From contig CAIPFE010000037.1 of the NCBI GenBank assembly GCA_903864275.1, forward strand, positions 1 to 64,000: a DNA stretch of 64,000 nt, written 5' to 3'. This document shows positions 17,859-26,711 of the stretch, one piece after another. The notes beneath the pieces were generated by a model, which did no database searches, was not told the DNA's origin, and worked only from the letters and a program-made list of their open reading frames with translations. Within the stretch, counting starts at the first letter, position 1; the number at the start of each line of letters is the position of its first letter. This DNA is from an uncultured Mucilaginibacter sp. (GTDB taxonomy: Bacteria > Bacteroidota > Bacteroidia > Sphingobacteriales > Sphingobacteriaceae). The translations under genes and the position numbers were made by a program.

Positions 17859-20419
17859 AAACAAAATACATATATAGCATACTTAAAAGCACAATGATGC
17901 TTTTATTAATGATGCTGCCCATAATATCAATGGCACAACAGACTGTAGTAAAGGGGGTTATTACAGATATACGTACGCACGAAACCATGCCGGGCGTGAG
18001 CGTTGCATTTGATGGCACTACCACAGGCACCAGCGCGGATGTGCAGGGCAATTACAGAATAAGTACTGCCGCAAACCCTACCCGTATCAAAGTTTCCTTT
18101 ATCGGTTATAAAACTGTTTATAAAGATATTGCCCCAGGGGTCGCCCAAACTATTAATATCGCGATGAGTGAGGATAGGAGGGAGCTAAGCGAAGTAGTGA
18201 TAAAAGGCGGCAAAAAAACCAGGTATAGAAATAAAAATAATCCTGCAGTTGAACTGATCCGCCAGGTAATAGCCCATAAAGATCAAAACAGGATTGAAAA
18301 TTACAATTATGCAGAATATCAGCAATACGAAAGAATGATATTTTCACTGAGCGACCTTTCGGAAAAGTTTAAAAGCAAAAAGATATTTAAAAACTATCAG
18401 TTCCTGTTTATGGAGCAGGATTCCGATGCCATCGGCGGCAAAAACCTGCTGCCTGTGTATATGGAAGAGAAGCTTTCTGACAACTATTTTCGCAAATCGC
18501 CTTATGTTAAGAAACAAGTGATACAGGCCAACAAGCAGGTTAGGTACGACGAAAACTTTGTAGATAACGAAGGGTTGAAAGCTTATTTTAACCGTATGTA
18601 TATGGATATTGAGATATATGATAACAATATCCCGCTGCTGGGAAACCAGTTGTTAAGCCCTATAGCTGACGGCGCGCCGGCGTTCTATAAATTCTTTATT
18701 ACCGATACGATCAAAGACGTAAGCCCGCAGCTGATCGAGTTGAGTTTTACGCCGCGTAATACTACCGATATGCTTTTCCAGGGTAAAATTTATATTACCA
18801 TGGATGGGAACTATGCGGTACAAAAAGCTGTGTTATCAGTAAACAAACATATCGACCTTAATTTTGTACGCAAAATGGAAACCACGCTGGCTTATGAAAA
18901 AACAGAAAACGGGCGTTATCGCCTGAGCCAGAGTGACCTGAAAATAGACTTCGGCCTCAACAAAAATAAAGGCGGCGGCGTGTACGGCGAACGCATGGTG
19001 ATCATCAACAATTTCGCTGTTAACAAACCCCGTCCGAAAGAGACTTATGAAGGCCCTGCGCAAATGATCGCGTACAATGCTACAGAAAAGGGGGATGAAT
19101 TCTGGAAAGCTAACCGCCCGGATACCTTAAAACCGGGACAAGTAGATATTTATAAGCATATCGACAGCCTGCAAACCCTTCCTTCATTTAAAAGGACAAT
19201 GAAACTGGTTACTCTCTTTGTGGCAGGCTATGATAATTTAGGGCCATTTGAGGTGGGACCGGTAAATACCTTTTACAATTTTAACCCGGTGGAAGGTTTC
19301 AGGCTTAGGTTAGGAGGGCGTACCACAACAACCCTTAGCAAACGTTATTATTTTGAAACCTATGGCGCCTATGGCTTTAAGGACGACAAATTTAAATATT
19401 TTTTGAGCGGTACGTATTCACTGAACGATAAATCGATCTATTCGTTTCCCCAGGAATATTTGAGGGCCAGTGTGCAGCATGATACCAAAATACCGGGACA
19501 GGAGCTCCAGTTTGTACAGGAGGATAATTTCCTGCTATCATTTAAAAGGGGCAACAGCAGCATATATACCTATAATGATATCTTCAGGCTGGACTATGTT
19601 CATGAATACCTGAACCATTTCTCGTATAAGTTTGAATTGAAAGGCTGGAATCAAAATCCAACCGGAGCGTTGTATTTCCAGAACATCGTTGATGGCAAGC
19701 CGAATATTATAAATGATCTTCAAACCACGGAATTATCGATGGAGTTACGCTATGCCCCCCAGGAAAAGTTTTACCAGGGTAAACTCTATCGAACCCCGAT
19801 ACCTGATAAATATCCAATTTTCACACTTCGGTACAATGAAGGTATAAAGGGTTTGTTCAAAGGTGATTACAACTACCAGAATGTGACCGGCAATATTACC
19901 AAGCGTTTTTATTTATCGCAGTTAGGCTTTACTGATGTGGTGGCCGAAGGCGGGTATATTTTTGGGAGACTACCTTATCCATTGTTGGACATCCATCATG
20001 CAAACCAGACTTATTCCCTGCAATTAGAGTCGTACAACATGATGAATTACTTGGAATTTGTTAGCGACCACTATGCCAGCGTGAATATAGATCATCATTT
20101 TAATGGTTTTATTTTTAATAAAGTGCCTTTGCTACAGGCGCTGAAATTGAGGGAAGTGGTTTCATTCAAATCGTTATGGGGCGGGGTTAGATCAGAAAAT
20201 GATCCTGCCAGTAACCCATCCCTGTTGCAGTTTCCTTTGGACGGCAATGGCAAGCCCATAACCTATACATTAAATAATGGGCCATACATGGAAGCCAGCG
20301 CCGGTATCGAGAACATTTTTAAGGTGCTGCGCGTTGATGTTGTGCGAAGGCTTAGCTATCTCGATCATCCGGATGCACCTGTGTGGGGCGTAAGGGCCAG
20401 GGTAGTTGTACAATTCTGA
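17855..20419 (+). CDS. DUF5686/carboxypeptidase-regulatory-like domain outer-membrane protein
   Basis: 854 residues from the overlapping ATG at 17855. A signal peptide ends near SMAQQ (about 28). A CarboxypepD_reg-like beta domain follows (VVKGVITDIRTHETMPGVSV ... SFIGYKT, about 30-100). The rest is the DUF5686 body, beginning NPAVELIRQVIAHKDQNRIE and ending in beta-strand-rich sequence typical of an outer-membrane barrel, closing with the aromatic terminal VVVQF. Family members are common in Bacteroidota envelopes, with function unsettled. It is in one transcript with the small upstream gene under the 17414 palindrome. Confidence 0.88.
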   Translation: MKTKYIYSILKSTMMLLLMMLPIISMAQQTVVKGVITDIRTHETMPGVSVAFDGTTTGTSADVQGNYRISTAANPTRIKVSFIGYKTVYKDIAPGVAQTINIAMSEDRRELSEVVIKGGKKTRYRNKNNPAVELIRQVIAHKDQNRIENYNYAEYQQYERMIFSLSDLSEKFKSKKIFKNYQFLFMEQDSDAIGGKNLLPVYMEEKLSDNYFRKSPYVKKQVIQANKQVRYDENFVDNEGLKAYFNRMYMDIEIYDNNIPLLGNQLLSPIADGAPAFYKFFITDTIKDVSPQLIELSFTPRNTTDMLFQGKIYITMDGNYAVQKAVLSVNKHIDLNFVRKMETTLAYEKTENGRYRLSQSDLKIDFGLNKNKGGGVYGERMVIINNFAVNKPRPKETYEGPAQMIAYNATEKGDEFWKANRPDTLKPGQVDIYKHIDSLQTLPSFKRTMKLVTLFVAGYDNLGPFEVGPVNTFYNFNPVEGFRLRLGGRTTTTLSKRYYFETYGAYGFKDDKFKYFLSGTYSLNDKSIYSFPQEYLRASVQHDTKIPGQELQFVQEDNFLLSFKRGNSSIYTYNDIFRLDYVHEYLNHFSYKFELKGWNQNPTGALYFQNIVDGKPNIINDLQTTELSMELRYAPQEKFYQGKLYRTPIPDKYPIFTLRYNEGIKGLFKGDYNYQNVTGNITKRFYLSQLGFTDVVAEGGYIFGRLPYPLLDIHHANQTYSLQLESYNMMNYLEFVSDHYASVNIDHHFNGFIFNKVPLLQALKLREVVSFKSLWGGVRSENDPASNPSLLQFPLDGNGKPITYTLNNGPYMEASAGIENIFKVLRVDVVRRLSYLDHPDAPVWGVRARVVVQF

Positions 20420-20572
20420 TCGTGTAAATTGCATGAATAAATTAACTATAAAATCGTTATTTTTGTAAACCCGGTTGACTTTATTGGCCAGCCTGGTTTA
20501 TATAACCAATTACATGTTATCTATTATTGACGCCTATTGTTAAAAAGTACTTAGAGATTAATCTTAAAGATC

Positions 20573-21031
20573 ATGGCAAACGAAGATTCAACCAGGATGC
20601 TGGGCAAATTGCTTTATGTTTTGAAACGGCTTTCGTATGAATGGTACTGTTCAAAGCTCTGCCACGCAAATTTTAACGACTTCAATAATGCGCATTTGCC
20701 GGTTTTTATGAGCATAGGCACAAAAGGCATTTCGAATAGTAAACTCGCCGCGAATTTGAGCATAACTAAACAGGCGGCCAGTAAAGTAATTAAAGAACTG
20801 GAGGAAATTAAACTTGTGAGGAGCGAAAAATGCAGTACAGATGCACGTTCAATGATGTTGTACTTAACCGATGACGGCATTAGTTTTTACGAGCACATTA
20901 AAAATCAAATGATGATGCTGGAGGAAGAGTATAAAAAAGTGGTCGGGGCTAAAAATTATGAAAACGCCGTTGATGTGATGCTGAAGCTTATCGATTATCA
21001 CGAGCATTTGAACAAAGCGGTATTGAATTGA
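20573..21031 (+). CDS. MarR-family transcriptional regulator
   Basis: 152 residues. The winged helix-turn-helix is clear: ISNSKLAANLSITKQAASKV, then IKELEEIKLVRSEKCSTDAR and SMMLYLTDDGISFYE (about 50-115), with long flanking helices for dimerisation. MarR proteins bind short palindromes and are released by ligands or oxidation. It is 154 bp downstream of the DUF5686 gene on the same strand. The 17-bp-arm palindrome in front of that operon is its most likely target (inference). Confidence 0.85.
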   Translation: MANEDSTRMLGKLLYVLKRLSYEWYCSKLCHANFNDFNNAHLPVFMSIGTKGISNSKLAANLSITKQAASKVIKELEEIKLVRSEKCSTDARSMMLYLTDDGISFYEHIKNQMMMLEEEYKKVVGAKNYENAVDVMLKLIDYHEHLNKAVLN

Positions 21032-21071
21032 GGTAACAACCCGTTTGCAAAGGCTTTCGGGGTGAAGTCAC

Positions 21072-21313
21072 CTATCGCCACAAGCCAATAATAGTCCCCA
21101 TTAAGGTTAATGTGACAATACTACAGCCACTGTTAATAAAAATAAGCCGCCATGACCTGAGCTCAAACAAGCTGTACATACCAATGGCGCAAAAAGTCCA
21201 GATGCCAGTAAAAAAACCAGCCGGGGCCTCCCAGGCTACATTGGTTTTTAGGTCTTCCAGGAAAAACGCCAGGTTTGCCGCCATAACAAATGAAAAATTA
21301 CTGCTTAGGCCCG
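21072..21313 (-). pseudogene. C-terminal remnant of a DUF1761-type membrane protein
   Basis: The minus-strand frame reads GFFTGIWTFCAIGMYSLFEL, then RSWRLIFINSGCSIVTLTLM and GTIIGLW before the stop at 21072. DUF1761 proteins end with a similar pattern (G....F......LFE.R...LFLINAGYH....MGAILG.W). Only the last one or two membrane helices remain. The open frame continues into the neighbouring DUF2911 gene without homology, so the 5' part is lost. Confidence 0.55.
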
Positions 21314-21835
21314 TTATTTTATTGCGACAGGCACGGCCAGGTTCTCCCACAGCAATTCGAAACCTTGCTGGTCGATAACAAAGGTTAAATGTTCATGAAA
21401 TTCTTTTGATTTTTCCGGTTTAACGGTTACAGTCAACACGTCCTTTGCCGGATCGTCGTTTGCAGATCCGTCATCTTTAATGCCCCATTGCCCTGTTTCA
21501 GAGTTGAAAATGATCTGCCATTCATTTTCGCCCGGAAGTGTAAAAATGCTGTATTTGCCTGCAGGCAAAGTCTTACCGCCTATACTCAAGTCTTTGCTGG
21601 TTTCAAAAGTTGTAACCGGGTTTGCCCCTGTTCGCCATAGTTTACCATAGGGCACCAGGTCACCCCAAATTTTTCTTCCCCGAACGGAGGGGCTGCCATA
21701 GCCGATACTGACATTCGCTCCTGCTACGGTTCCGTTTACTGTTTCGCGCGGGCTGTCCTGGCAGAAGGCTGCAAGTGATGTTAATGATATACATACAAAA
21801 AGCGTCACTGTCTTTAAAAGAGCTGCTGTTTTCAT
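21314..21835 (-). CDS. DUF2911 domain-containing secreted protein
   Basis: 173 residues with a signal peptide ending near AAFCQ (about 25). The DUF2911 pattern is complete: VSIGYGSPSVRGRKIWGDLV and PYGKLWRTGANPVTTFETSK (about 42-82), then LPAGKYSIFTLPGENEWQII (about 90-110) and a tail AFELLWENLAVPV-type strand. Family members are periplasmic or surface proteins of unknown role in Bacteroidota. Single gene, divergent from 21994. Confidence 0.9.
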   Translation of the reverse strand: MKTAALLKTVTLFVCISLTSLAAFCQDSPRETVNGTVAGANVSIGYGSPSVRGRKIWGDLVPYGKLWRTGANPVTTFETSKDLSIGGKTLPAGKYSIFTLPGENEWQIIFNSETGQWGIKDDGSANDDPAKDVLTVTVKPEKSKEFHEHLTFVIDQQGFELLWENLAVPVAIK

Positions 21836-21993
21836 GGTATTATGCTATTTGTTTTCGATTTGGTGTGTAAAGGTTAATATTCCTGATCCAATTATTATTG
21901 AACTAATCTATGTCAAAAACTAAGATATCAAAATCCCCCGGTTAGGGGGATTTTGATTTAAGTTTAGCGTCACTAATATTGTGTTTTTTATTC

Positions 21994-22410
21994 ATGAAAA
22001 GACTTATTACGTTCATTTTTTTATTTTCGGCAATACGGTCATTGTCACAAAGTCATTTACCGGTTTCACAAATTGATTTTGTACGGATAAAAGACGCCGG
22101 GAAGGCCGAAGCTTTGTATTTCTATGAAAACAACTGGAAGGTTTACAGGGAGGTGGCATTGAAAAAAGGATATATAAAATCATATAACCTTTTAACCGCA
22201 AAAGCGGATTCCCTGGCTGATTTTGATATAATGCTTGTTACCGAATATGCGGACTCGACCCAATTTAAAAACAGCGAGGCGCATTTTCAGCAGATAATTA
22301 AAGAGTTACGACCCGGCGGGCCAAAACTATTAAATGAGTTAAAGCCCGCAGATTTCAGGATCAATTTATACAGTAAGGTAGCCAATAGTATGTTTTACGG
22401 CAGCTTATAA
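21994..22410 (+). CDS. Secreted protein of unknown function
   Basis: 138 residues from the ATG at 21994 (an earlier in-frame start adds five residues ahead of the signal peptide). An N-terminal signal peptide MKRLITFIFLFSAIRSLSQS is followed by a small alpha/beta domain. LYFYENNWKVYREVALKKGY then DFDIMLVTEYADSTQFKNSE loosely resembles dimeric alpha-beta barrel (ABM-like) proteins, but I cannot assign a family. Confidence 0.7.
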   Translation: MKRLITFIFLFSAIRSLSQSHLPVSQIDFVRIKDAGKAEALYFYENNWKVYREVALKKGYIKSYNLLTAKADSLADFDIMLVTEYADSTQFKNSEAHFQQIIKELRPGGPKLLNELKPADFRINLYSKVANSMFYGSL

Positions 22411-22483
22411 ATTGGCGCCGGATATTCAAAGAATATATTAGGGCAGGATCAAGAAAAACACAAGCCAGGTAAACAATGATTAT

Positions 22484-22963
22484 ATGAACCGGATTAATTT
22501 GCTTCTCCCTATACTTGTTGCTGTAATATTTTTCTCGTGCAGTAAATCGCCAGGGTCAAATCCTGGCCGCGACAGAAAAGAAATTATCCGGCTATTGGCG
22601 GATCAAAGAAAATATCATTTTGCAAAGAATGCCAATAAGATGGCTGAAATGCACTCATCCCGGTTTATATCGATAGATAAGGGACTAATAGATAGCCCTG
22701 TTTTTAAAGATGTTTATAATAAATTTGACAATTACTTTCGCAGCGTTGAATTTGTTAAATGGGATGATAAACAGCCGCCTGTAGTACGTTTTTCCAATGA
22801 TATGTCCGTTGCTTATGCGGTTGTTAGTAAATTGGTTATTCTCCGGACGACGGATAAAACTCAAAAGGAGATATTAGATACAACAAATTTTGCGTGGCTC
22901 GCGGTGTTTAAAAAAGAACAAAACACCTGGAAACTGGATTGCATAGCGTCGACAAATAAATAA
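22484..22963 (+). CDS. NTF2-like (DUF4440/SnoaL-type) lipoprotein
   Basis: 159 residues. Lipoprotein signal with lipobox FFSC at about 16-19. The remainder fits the NTF2-like cone: DRKEIIRLLADQRKYHFAKN, SSRFISIDKG, then VVRFSNDMSVAYAVVSKLVI and the closing strand FAWLAVFKKEQNTWKLDCIA. Proteins of this type are envelope proteins of mostly unknown ligand. Follows the preceding gene by 73 bp on the same strand. Confidence 0.75.
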   Translation: MNRINLLLPILVAVIFFSCSKSPGSNPGRDRKEIIRLLADQRKYHFAKNANKMAEMHSSRFISIDKGLIDSPVFKDVYNKFDNYFRSVEFVKWDDKQPPVVRFSNDMSVAYAVVSKLVILRTTDKTQKEILDTTNFAWLAVFKKEQNTWKLDCIASTNK

Positions 22964-23015
22964 CCGCCGTTATTAGCCGGGTATTTTTAATACAAATATT
23001 TTTATAGCTGTCATA

Positions 23016-23702
23016 ATGGAGCACGTACTCGACAACCCGGCATGGAATGCCATGATATCAGGCAATCGCAGCCTATCGTTTGGTGATGAACAGGTAAAGT
23101 ATTTTGATAAAGAAGTATCTCCCTTTGCTGCTTTCCGCGAGAACACCAGGGAAAATTTCCTGCTGCTTCATGACCTGATGCCACAAAACCGGCCTGTTTT
23201 ATTTGTAGCGCCAACGGAAATTGAAATTCCCCCGGTTTGGCGGATACGCCGCGTTATCCATGGTGTACAAATGGTTTGCGAACAGGCTGGCATAATGGAT
23301 GGCTCGCGAAATGAGTTTGTTCCTCTTACCGGAGAGCATGTTCCGCAAATGCTGGAGTTAACGCGTTTAACAAATCCCGGCCCTTTTAACTCTAAAACAG
23401 TCGAATTTGGCCATTATCGTGGTATTTTTGATGGGGACATGCTGGTGGCGATGGCCGGCCAGCGCCTGCACACATTTAACTATGCCGAGGTAAGCGCTGT
23501 TTGTACGCGCCCTGGTTATACAGGCAAAGGCTACGCGCGCCAGCTGATCGCGGACCAGATAAGCCGTATAGGGGAGGGGGGAGAAATTCCGTATCTACAC
23601 TCACGGGCCGATAATACGAGGGCCATTAGTGTTTATGAAAATTTAGGGTTTGAAGTAAGAAGAGAAGTTTGGTTTTATTTAATGGCGAGGGAGGAAAATT
23701 AA
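23016..23702 (+). CDS. GNAT-family N-acetyltransferase
   Basis: 228 residues. The acetyl-CoA binding motif A is VSAVCTRPGYTGKGYARQLI (about 157-176), with the R/Q-x-x-G-x-G/A pattern. Motif B follows with LHSRADNTRAISVYENLGFE (about 197-216). The N-terminal half is a FR47-like extension. The substrate is unknown. A terminator hairpin follows at 23741-23775. Confidence 0.88.
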   Translation: MEHVLDNPAWNAMISGNRSLSFGDEQVKYFDKEVSPFAAFRENTRENFLLLHDLMPQNRPVLFVAPTEIEIPPVWRIRRVIHGVQMVCEQAGIMDGSRNEFVPLTGEHVPQMLELTRLTNPGPFNSKTVEFGHYRGIFDGDMLVAMAGQRLHTFNYAEVSAVCTRPGYTGKGYARQLIADQISRIGEGGEIPYLHSRADNTRAISVYENLGFEVRREVWFYLMAREEN

Positions 23703-23740
23703 AAGGTTGCTGGCATATTGTAATACCGCCGGTTGAGCGC

Positions 23741-23775
23741 AAAAAGCCTGTAGTCGAAAGCCTGCGGGCTTTTTT
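23741..23775 (+). terminator. Rho-independent terminator after GNAT gene
   Basis: AAAAAGCC (23741-23748) pairs with GGCTTTTT (23767-23774), followed by a T-rich run. It lies 38 bp after the GNAT stop. Confidence 0.6.
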
Positions 23776-23840
23776 GTTTTAAAATGATCTGGGCTTAACG
23801 TCATCAACTAACTTACCGCGAAAAATATTTTCAAAAAAAT

Positions 23841-23889
23841 TTGCGCAATTAAATGATTGCATATATATTTGCAATCAAATAGTTGCAAA
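23841..23889 (+). promoter_or_regulatory. Promoter with ArsR-type palindromic operator (module 1)
   Basis: TTG (23841-23843), a 20-bp spacer, then TATATTTG (23864-23871), a Bacteroidota sigma-A-type promoter. TGATTGCA-N8-TGCAATCA (23854-23877) overlaps the -7 box. Two related elements, GCAATTAAATGATTGC (23845-23860) and GCAATCAAATAGTTGC (23871-23886), tile the region. The architecture matches module 2 at 28154-28203, so autoregulation by the ArsR protein is likely. Confidence 0.75.
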
Positions 23890-24200
23890 TGGACATCAGA
23901 CGAGATATTTACCAGGCCATAGCCGACCCTACCCGCAGGGCCATACTTATGCTGCTTACCGTAGGCGCCATGACGCCCAATGCCATAGCCGGGCATTTTG
24001 GCAGCAGCAGGCAGGCGGTATCAAAACATATACAAATACTGGCCGAATGCGGCGCCGTTGACCAAAAGCAGCGCGGGCGGGAAATTTATTACCAGCTAAA
24101 TATTGATAAAATGAAAGAGATAGACCGTTGGATGGAAGCCTTCCGCAAGATGTGGGAGGATAGCTTTAACCAGTTAGATAAACTATTAGAAGACTTATAA
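23889..24200 (+). CDS. ArsR-family HTH transcriptional regulator (module 1)
   Basis: 103 residues from the ATG at 23889 (an in-frame TTG six bases earlier is less likely). It is a winged HTH of the ArsR type: QAIADPTRRAILMLL, then AGHFGSSRQAVSKHIQILAE and RGREIYYQLN. There is no metal-binding CxC motif. It belongs to the branch commonly paired with SRPBCC (AHSA1-like) proteins. About two thirds of its residues match the ArsR protein at 27816. Its operator-promoter overlaps the start region. Confidence 0.92.
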   Translation: MDIRRDIYQAIADPTRRAILMLLTVGAMTPNAIAGHFGSSRQAVSKHIQILAECGAVDQKQRGREIYYQLNIDKMKEIDRWMEAFRKMWEDSFNQLDKLLEDL

Positions 24201-24211
24201 ACTAAATAGAC

Positions 24212-24706
24212 ATGACAAACAATTTTTTGTTCGAACCAGACCTGGCTGCAAAAAAGATCCACGTAGTACGCGAATTTAACGCGCCGGTTGAAAAAGTATG
24301 GAGAGCCTTTACAGAGCCTGACCTGCTTGTAAAATGGATAGCGCCGAAGCCCTGGACGGCTGAATTCAAAACGTGGGATTTTACCGTTGGCGGAATTTGG
24401 CTGTATGCCATGGTGGGTACCGAAGGGCAGAAACACTGGGTTTATGCTGAATTTACTGCAATTGAAACCGGCAGCGCTTTTTCAACGACGGGAATGTTTT
24501 GTGACGGCGAAGGTAACCCGGTACCTGATGCGCCAAAATCTTATCGGGACACTAAATTTTCATCTATTGATGGTAACAGGACTAAGGTTGATACAGTGAT
24601 CACGTTTGAAGACGAATCCACCATCAAATGGTTCGTAGAAGGGGGCTTTAAAGAAGGCACTGTAGCGACATTTACCGTATTGGATGAATTACTGGCTTCG
24701 GAATAA
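24212..24706 (+). CDS. SRPBCC (AHSA1/START-like) domain protein (module 1)
   Basis: 164 residues. Opens with KIHVVREFNAPVEKVWRAFT and EPDLLVKWIAPKPW, the typical AHSA1-like start, then FKTWDFTVGGIWLYAMVGTE and VITFEDESTIKWFVEGGFKE, with one central beta-grip and a C-terminal helix. The fold binds hydrophobic ligands; the partner is unknown. It is 11 bp behind the ArsR gene and ahead of a RibD-C/DHFR-like gene. The same gene set recurs inverted at 26.1-28.1 kb. Confidence 0.9.
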   Translation: MTNNFLFEPDLAAKKIHVVREFNAPVEKVWRAFTEPDLLVKWIAPKPWTAEFKTWDFTVGGIWLYAMVGTEGQKHWVYAEFTAIETGSAFSTTGMFCDGEGNPVPDAPKSYRDTKFSSIDGNRTKVDTVITFEDESTIKWFVEGGFKEGTVATFTVLDELLASE

Positions 24707-24723
24707 ATATTTAAAAAACAATT

Positions 24724-25320
24724 ATGATGAGAAAATTAAAATTACAGATACAAATGACCGTTGATGGCTTTGTAGGCGGGCCAAATGGCGAGAACGACTG
24801 GGTGTTTTTATCCGGTACACCTGACCCGGAAGCTTTAAAACAGATGGTAGGGTTCGGCGCCGATCTTGCCGCCGGCTGCGACACATTGTTGCTGGGCCGC
24901 AAACTGGCTGCTTCCGGATTTTGCACCTACTGGGAAAACGTGGCCGACAACCTGCCCGACAACCCCTGGCACCCTTTGGCGCAGCTGATAGCCGATCATC
25001 GCAAGATTGTCTTCAGCAGCAGCGAAACAAGCATTCCCGGCCGCAACCTCGAAGTGGAAAACGGTGACCTGGCCACCGTGGTACAAGCACTAAAAGAACA
25101 ACCGGGCAAGGACATCCTCGTTTATGGCGGCGCCGGCTTTGTAAGTTCGCTCATCAGCCTTAACCTTATTGATGAGTATTACCTCATCGTTAACCCCGTT
25201 GCCATAGGTGCCGGGCTTTCCATTTTTAAGGAGCGAAAAATACTGAAATTGGAGAGCTCTACAGCTTTTAAGAGCGGGAAAGTGATCAATAAATACCTGC
25301 CGGTTCCGGTTGGCAGTTAA
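24724..25320 (+). CDS. Dihydrofolate reductase-like (RibD C-terminal) family protein (module 1)
   Basis: 198 residues (tandem ATGs; the second at 24727 is equally possible). The fold signature is QMTVDGFVGGPNGENDWVFL (about 9-28), CDTLLLGRKLAA (about 57), and GKDILVYGGAGFVSSLISLN followed by LIDEYYLIVNPVAIGAGLSI (about 125-165). This family is NADPH-dependent-reductase-like; members outside folate and riboflavin pathways have no fixed function. Third gene of the ArsR-led module, 17 bp after the SRPBCC gene. Confidence 0.88.
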   Translation: MMRKLKLQIQMTVDGFVGGPNGENDWVFLSGTPDPEALKQMVGFGADLAAGCDTLLLGRKLAASGFCTYWENVADNLPDNPWHPLAQLIADHRKIVFSSSETSIPGRNLEVENGDLATVVQALKEQPGKDILVYGGAGFVSSLISLNLIDEYYLIVNPVAIGAGLSIFKERKILKLESSTAFKSGKVINKYLPVPVGS

Positions 25321-25414
25321 GAGTTGGCAGCTTGTCCGTGCTACAAACAGTCAAAAAAAATATTTAACATAATATCAATTAATCTTTAAACGGTACCAAA
25401 ATAAAAACCAAATC

Positions 25415-26077
25415 ATGAAAATCAAATTTTTAACTGCTGCCGTTGGCATTGCCTTATCAGCAACAATTATGAGCGCCAGTGCGCAAAAAAGCTATACAGA
25501 AGGCCTGGTAACCCTCAAAACAAGCACACAGGGCCAGGACCTTGAACTGAAAACGTATTTCAGGAGCGATTCAACCGCTACGACATTTTCTGCAGGTCCG
25601 GCAAATATTAAGCTTTTAGCAGATGCTAACTACAAATTTTTTGCTGTTTTAGCCGAAGTACCTGCCTACAAAGTAAAAAAAGCTGCGATCTACACACCTG
25701 CCGAAATTGACAAGGTTGTAAGCAGTTTCCCTGCACTAACATTTGCCCCATCCACCGAAACTAAACAGATATCCGGTTTTAACTGCAAAAAAGTGGTGGC
25801 AACAAACCCTAAGGATCAAAAAACTTACGATATCTGGATAACCAATGATATATCATTGCCAGCTGATGTTATCGACAAATATTATGCGTCTATTGGGGGC
25901 GTCCCCATAAAATATACATCATTCCAGACAGGGCCGGATGGTGCACTTTCAATCGCGGAATATACAATAAGCGGAGTTTCTGATCAAAAAGCCCCTGCGG
26001 GCACTTTTGGCATAGCACCCGATTTTGATAAGATATCAAAAGATCAGCTTGACGCTATGTCGCGCGGCAAGCAATAA
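25415..26077 (+). CDS. Secreted DUF4412/GLPGLI-like protein
   Basis: 220 residues. The signal peptide ends at SASAQ (about 23). The body runs YTEGLVTLKTSTQGQDLELK, then SSTETKQISGFNCKKVV-like segments: TKQISGFNCKKVVATNPKDQ and KTYDIWITNDISLP. The I.G..CKKA......Y..WYT.DI pattern is the core of the GLPGLI and DUF4412 families of Bacteroidota envelope proteins. It sits between the two mirrored modules and ends at a bidirectional terminator. Confidence 0.75.
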   Translation: MKIKFLTAAVGIALSATIMSASAQKSYTEGLVTLKTSTQGQDLELKTYFRSDSTATTFSAGPANIKLLADANYKFFAVLAEVPAYKVKKAAIYTPAEIDKVVSSFPALTFAPSTETKQISGFNCKKVVATNPKDQKTYDIWITNDISLPADVIDKYYASIGGVPIKYTSFQTGPDGALSIAEYTISGVSDQKAPAGTFGIAPDFDKISKDQLDAMSRGKQ

Positions 26078-26087
26078 AACTTATTTC

Positions 26088-26124
26088 TTCCGCCGGTTCA
26101 GGCAGGATGCTTGAACCGGCGGAA
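26088..26124. terminator. Bidirectional terminator between convergent genes
   Basis: TTCCGCCGGTTCA (26088-26100) pairs perfectly with TGAACCGGCGGAA (26112-26124), 13-bp arms and an 11-base loop. It lies in the 55-bp gap between the plus-strand secreted protein and the minus-strand DHFR-like gene. Confidence 0.8.
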
Positions 26125-26132
26125 TTTCCCTC

Positions 26133-26699
26133 TCATTGTTTCAAGTACCGGAGCGCAACAGCTCCCGACTTAAAAACCTTCGACCCAACAAGTTTTAATT
26201 GTAATTTCTCCTGCAGGTTGATACCGTCAAACAACCGCCGCCCTTCTCCTACAATAATCGGGTGAACGACGATATTGTATTCATCGATCAGGCCGAGCTC
26301 TGCAAGTTGCGAAGCAAGGGTTACACCACCGGTAAAAATATTTTTGCCTGGTTCCTGTTTCAGTTTAAGTATTTCGTCCTGCAGGCCGGTGCGAACAATC
26401 CTGGTTTTTTCTTCTCCGGGGCTCTCTAATGATCGTGAGAAAACTACAATTTTTTCAACGGCATCAAATGCCCGGGCAAATTCAATATCTACTTCCCTGT
26501 CATCCTGCCCGGGAGGGGCTTTCGCCACCTCGGGCCAATAAGGAACCATCAGTTCATACGTTTTACGCCCGTAGAGGAATGTGCCTGCATCCTGCGTAAG
26601 CTGCGTAAAATATGCCATCGTTTCTTCATCTGGATAGAATTTGGTATGATCGACGCAGCCATCTAAGGTGGTGTTGATCGCGTAGATTAATTTTCTCAT
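26133..26699 (-). CDS. Dihydrofolate reductase-like (RibD C-terminal) family protein (module 2)
   Basis: 188 residues. YAINTTLDGCVDHTKFYPDE at the start, TFLYGRKTYELMVPYWPEVA (about 35-54), KIVVFSRSLESP, then GKNIFTGGVTLASQLAELGL and IDEYNIVVHPIIVGEGRRLF (about 118-160) give the complete RibD-C/DHFR-like fold. It is the last gene of the minus-strand module, 12 bp after an interrupted paralogue. Function unknown beyond the NADPH-reductase fold. Confidence 0.88.
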   Translation of the reverse strand: MRKLIYAINTTLDGCVDHTKFYPDEETMAYFTQLTQDAGTFLYGRKTYELMVPYWPEVAKAPPGQDDREVDIEFARAFDAVEKIVVFSRSLESPGEEKTRIVRTGLQDEILKLKQEPGKNIFTGGVTLASQLAELGLIDEYNIVVHPIIVGEGRRLFDGINLQEKLQLKLVGSKVFKSGAVALRYLKQ

Positions 26700-26711
26700 T
26701 TTATGCTTTTG

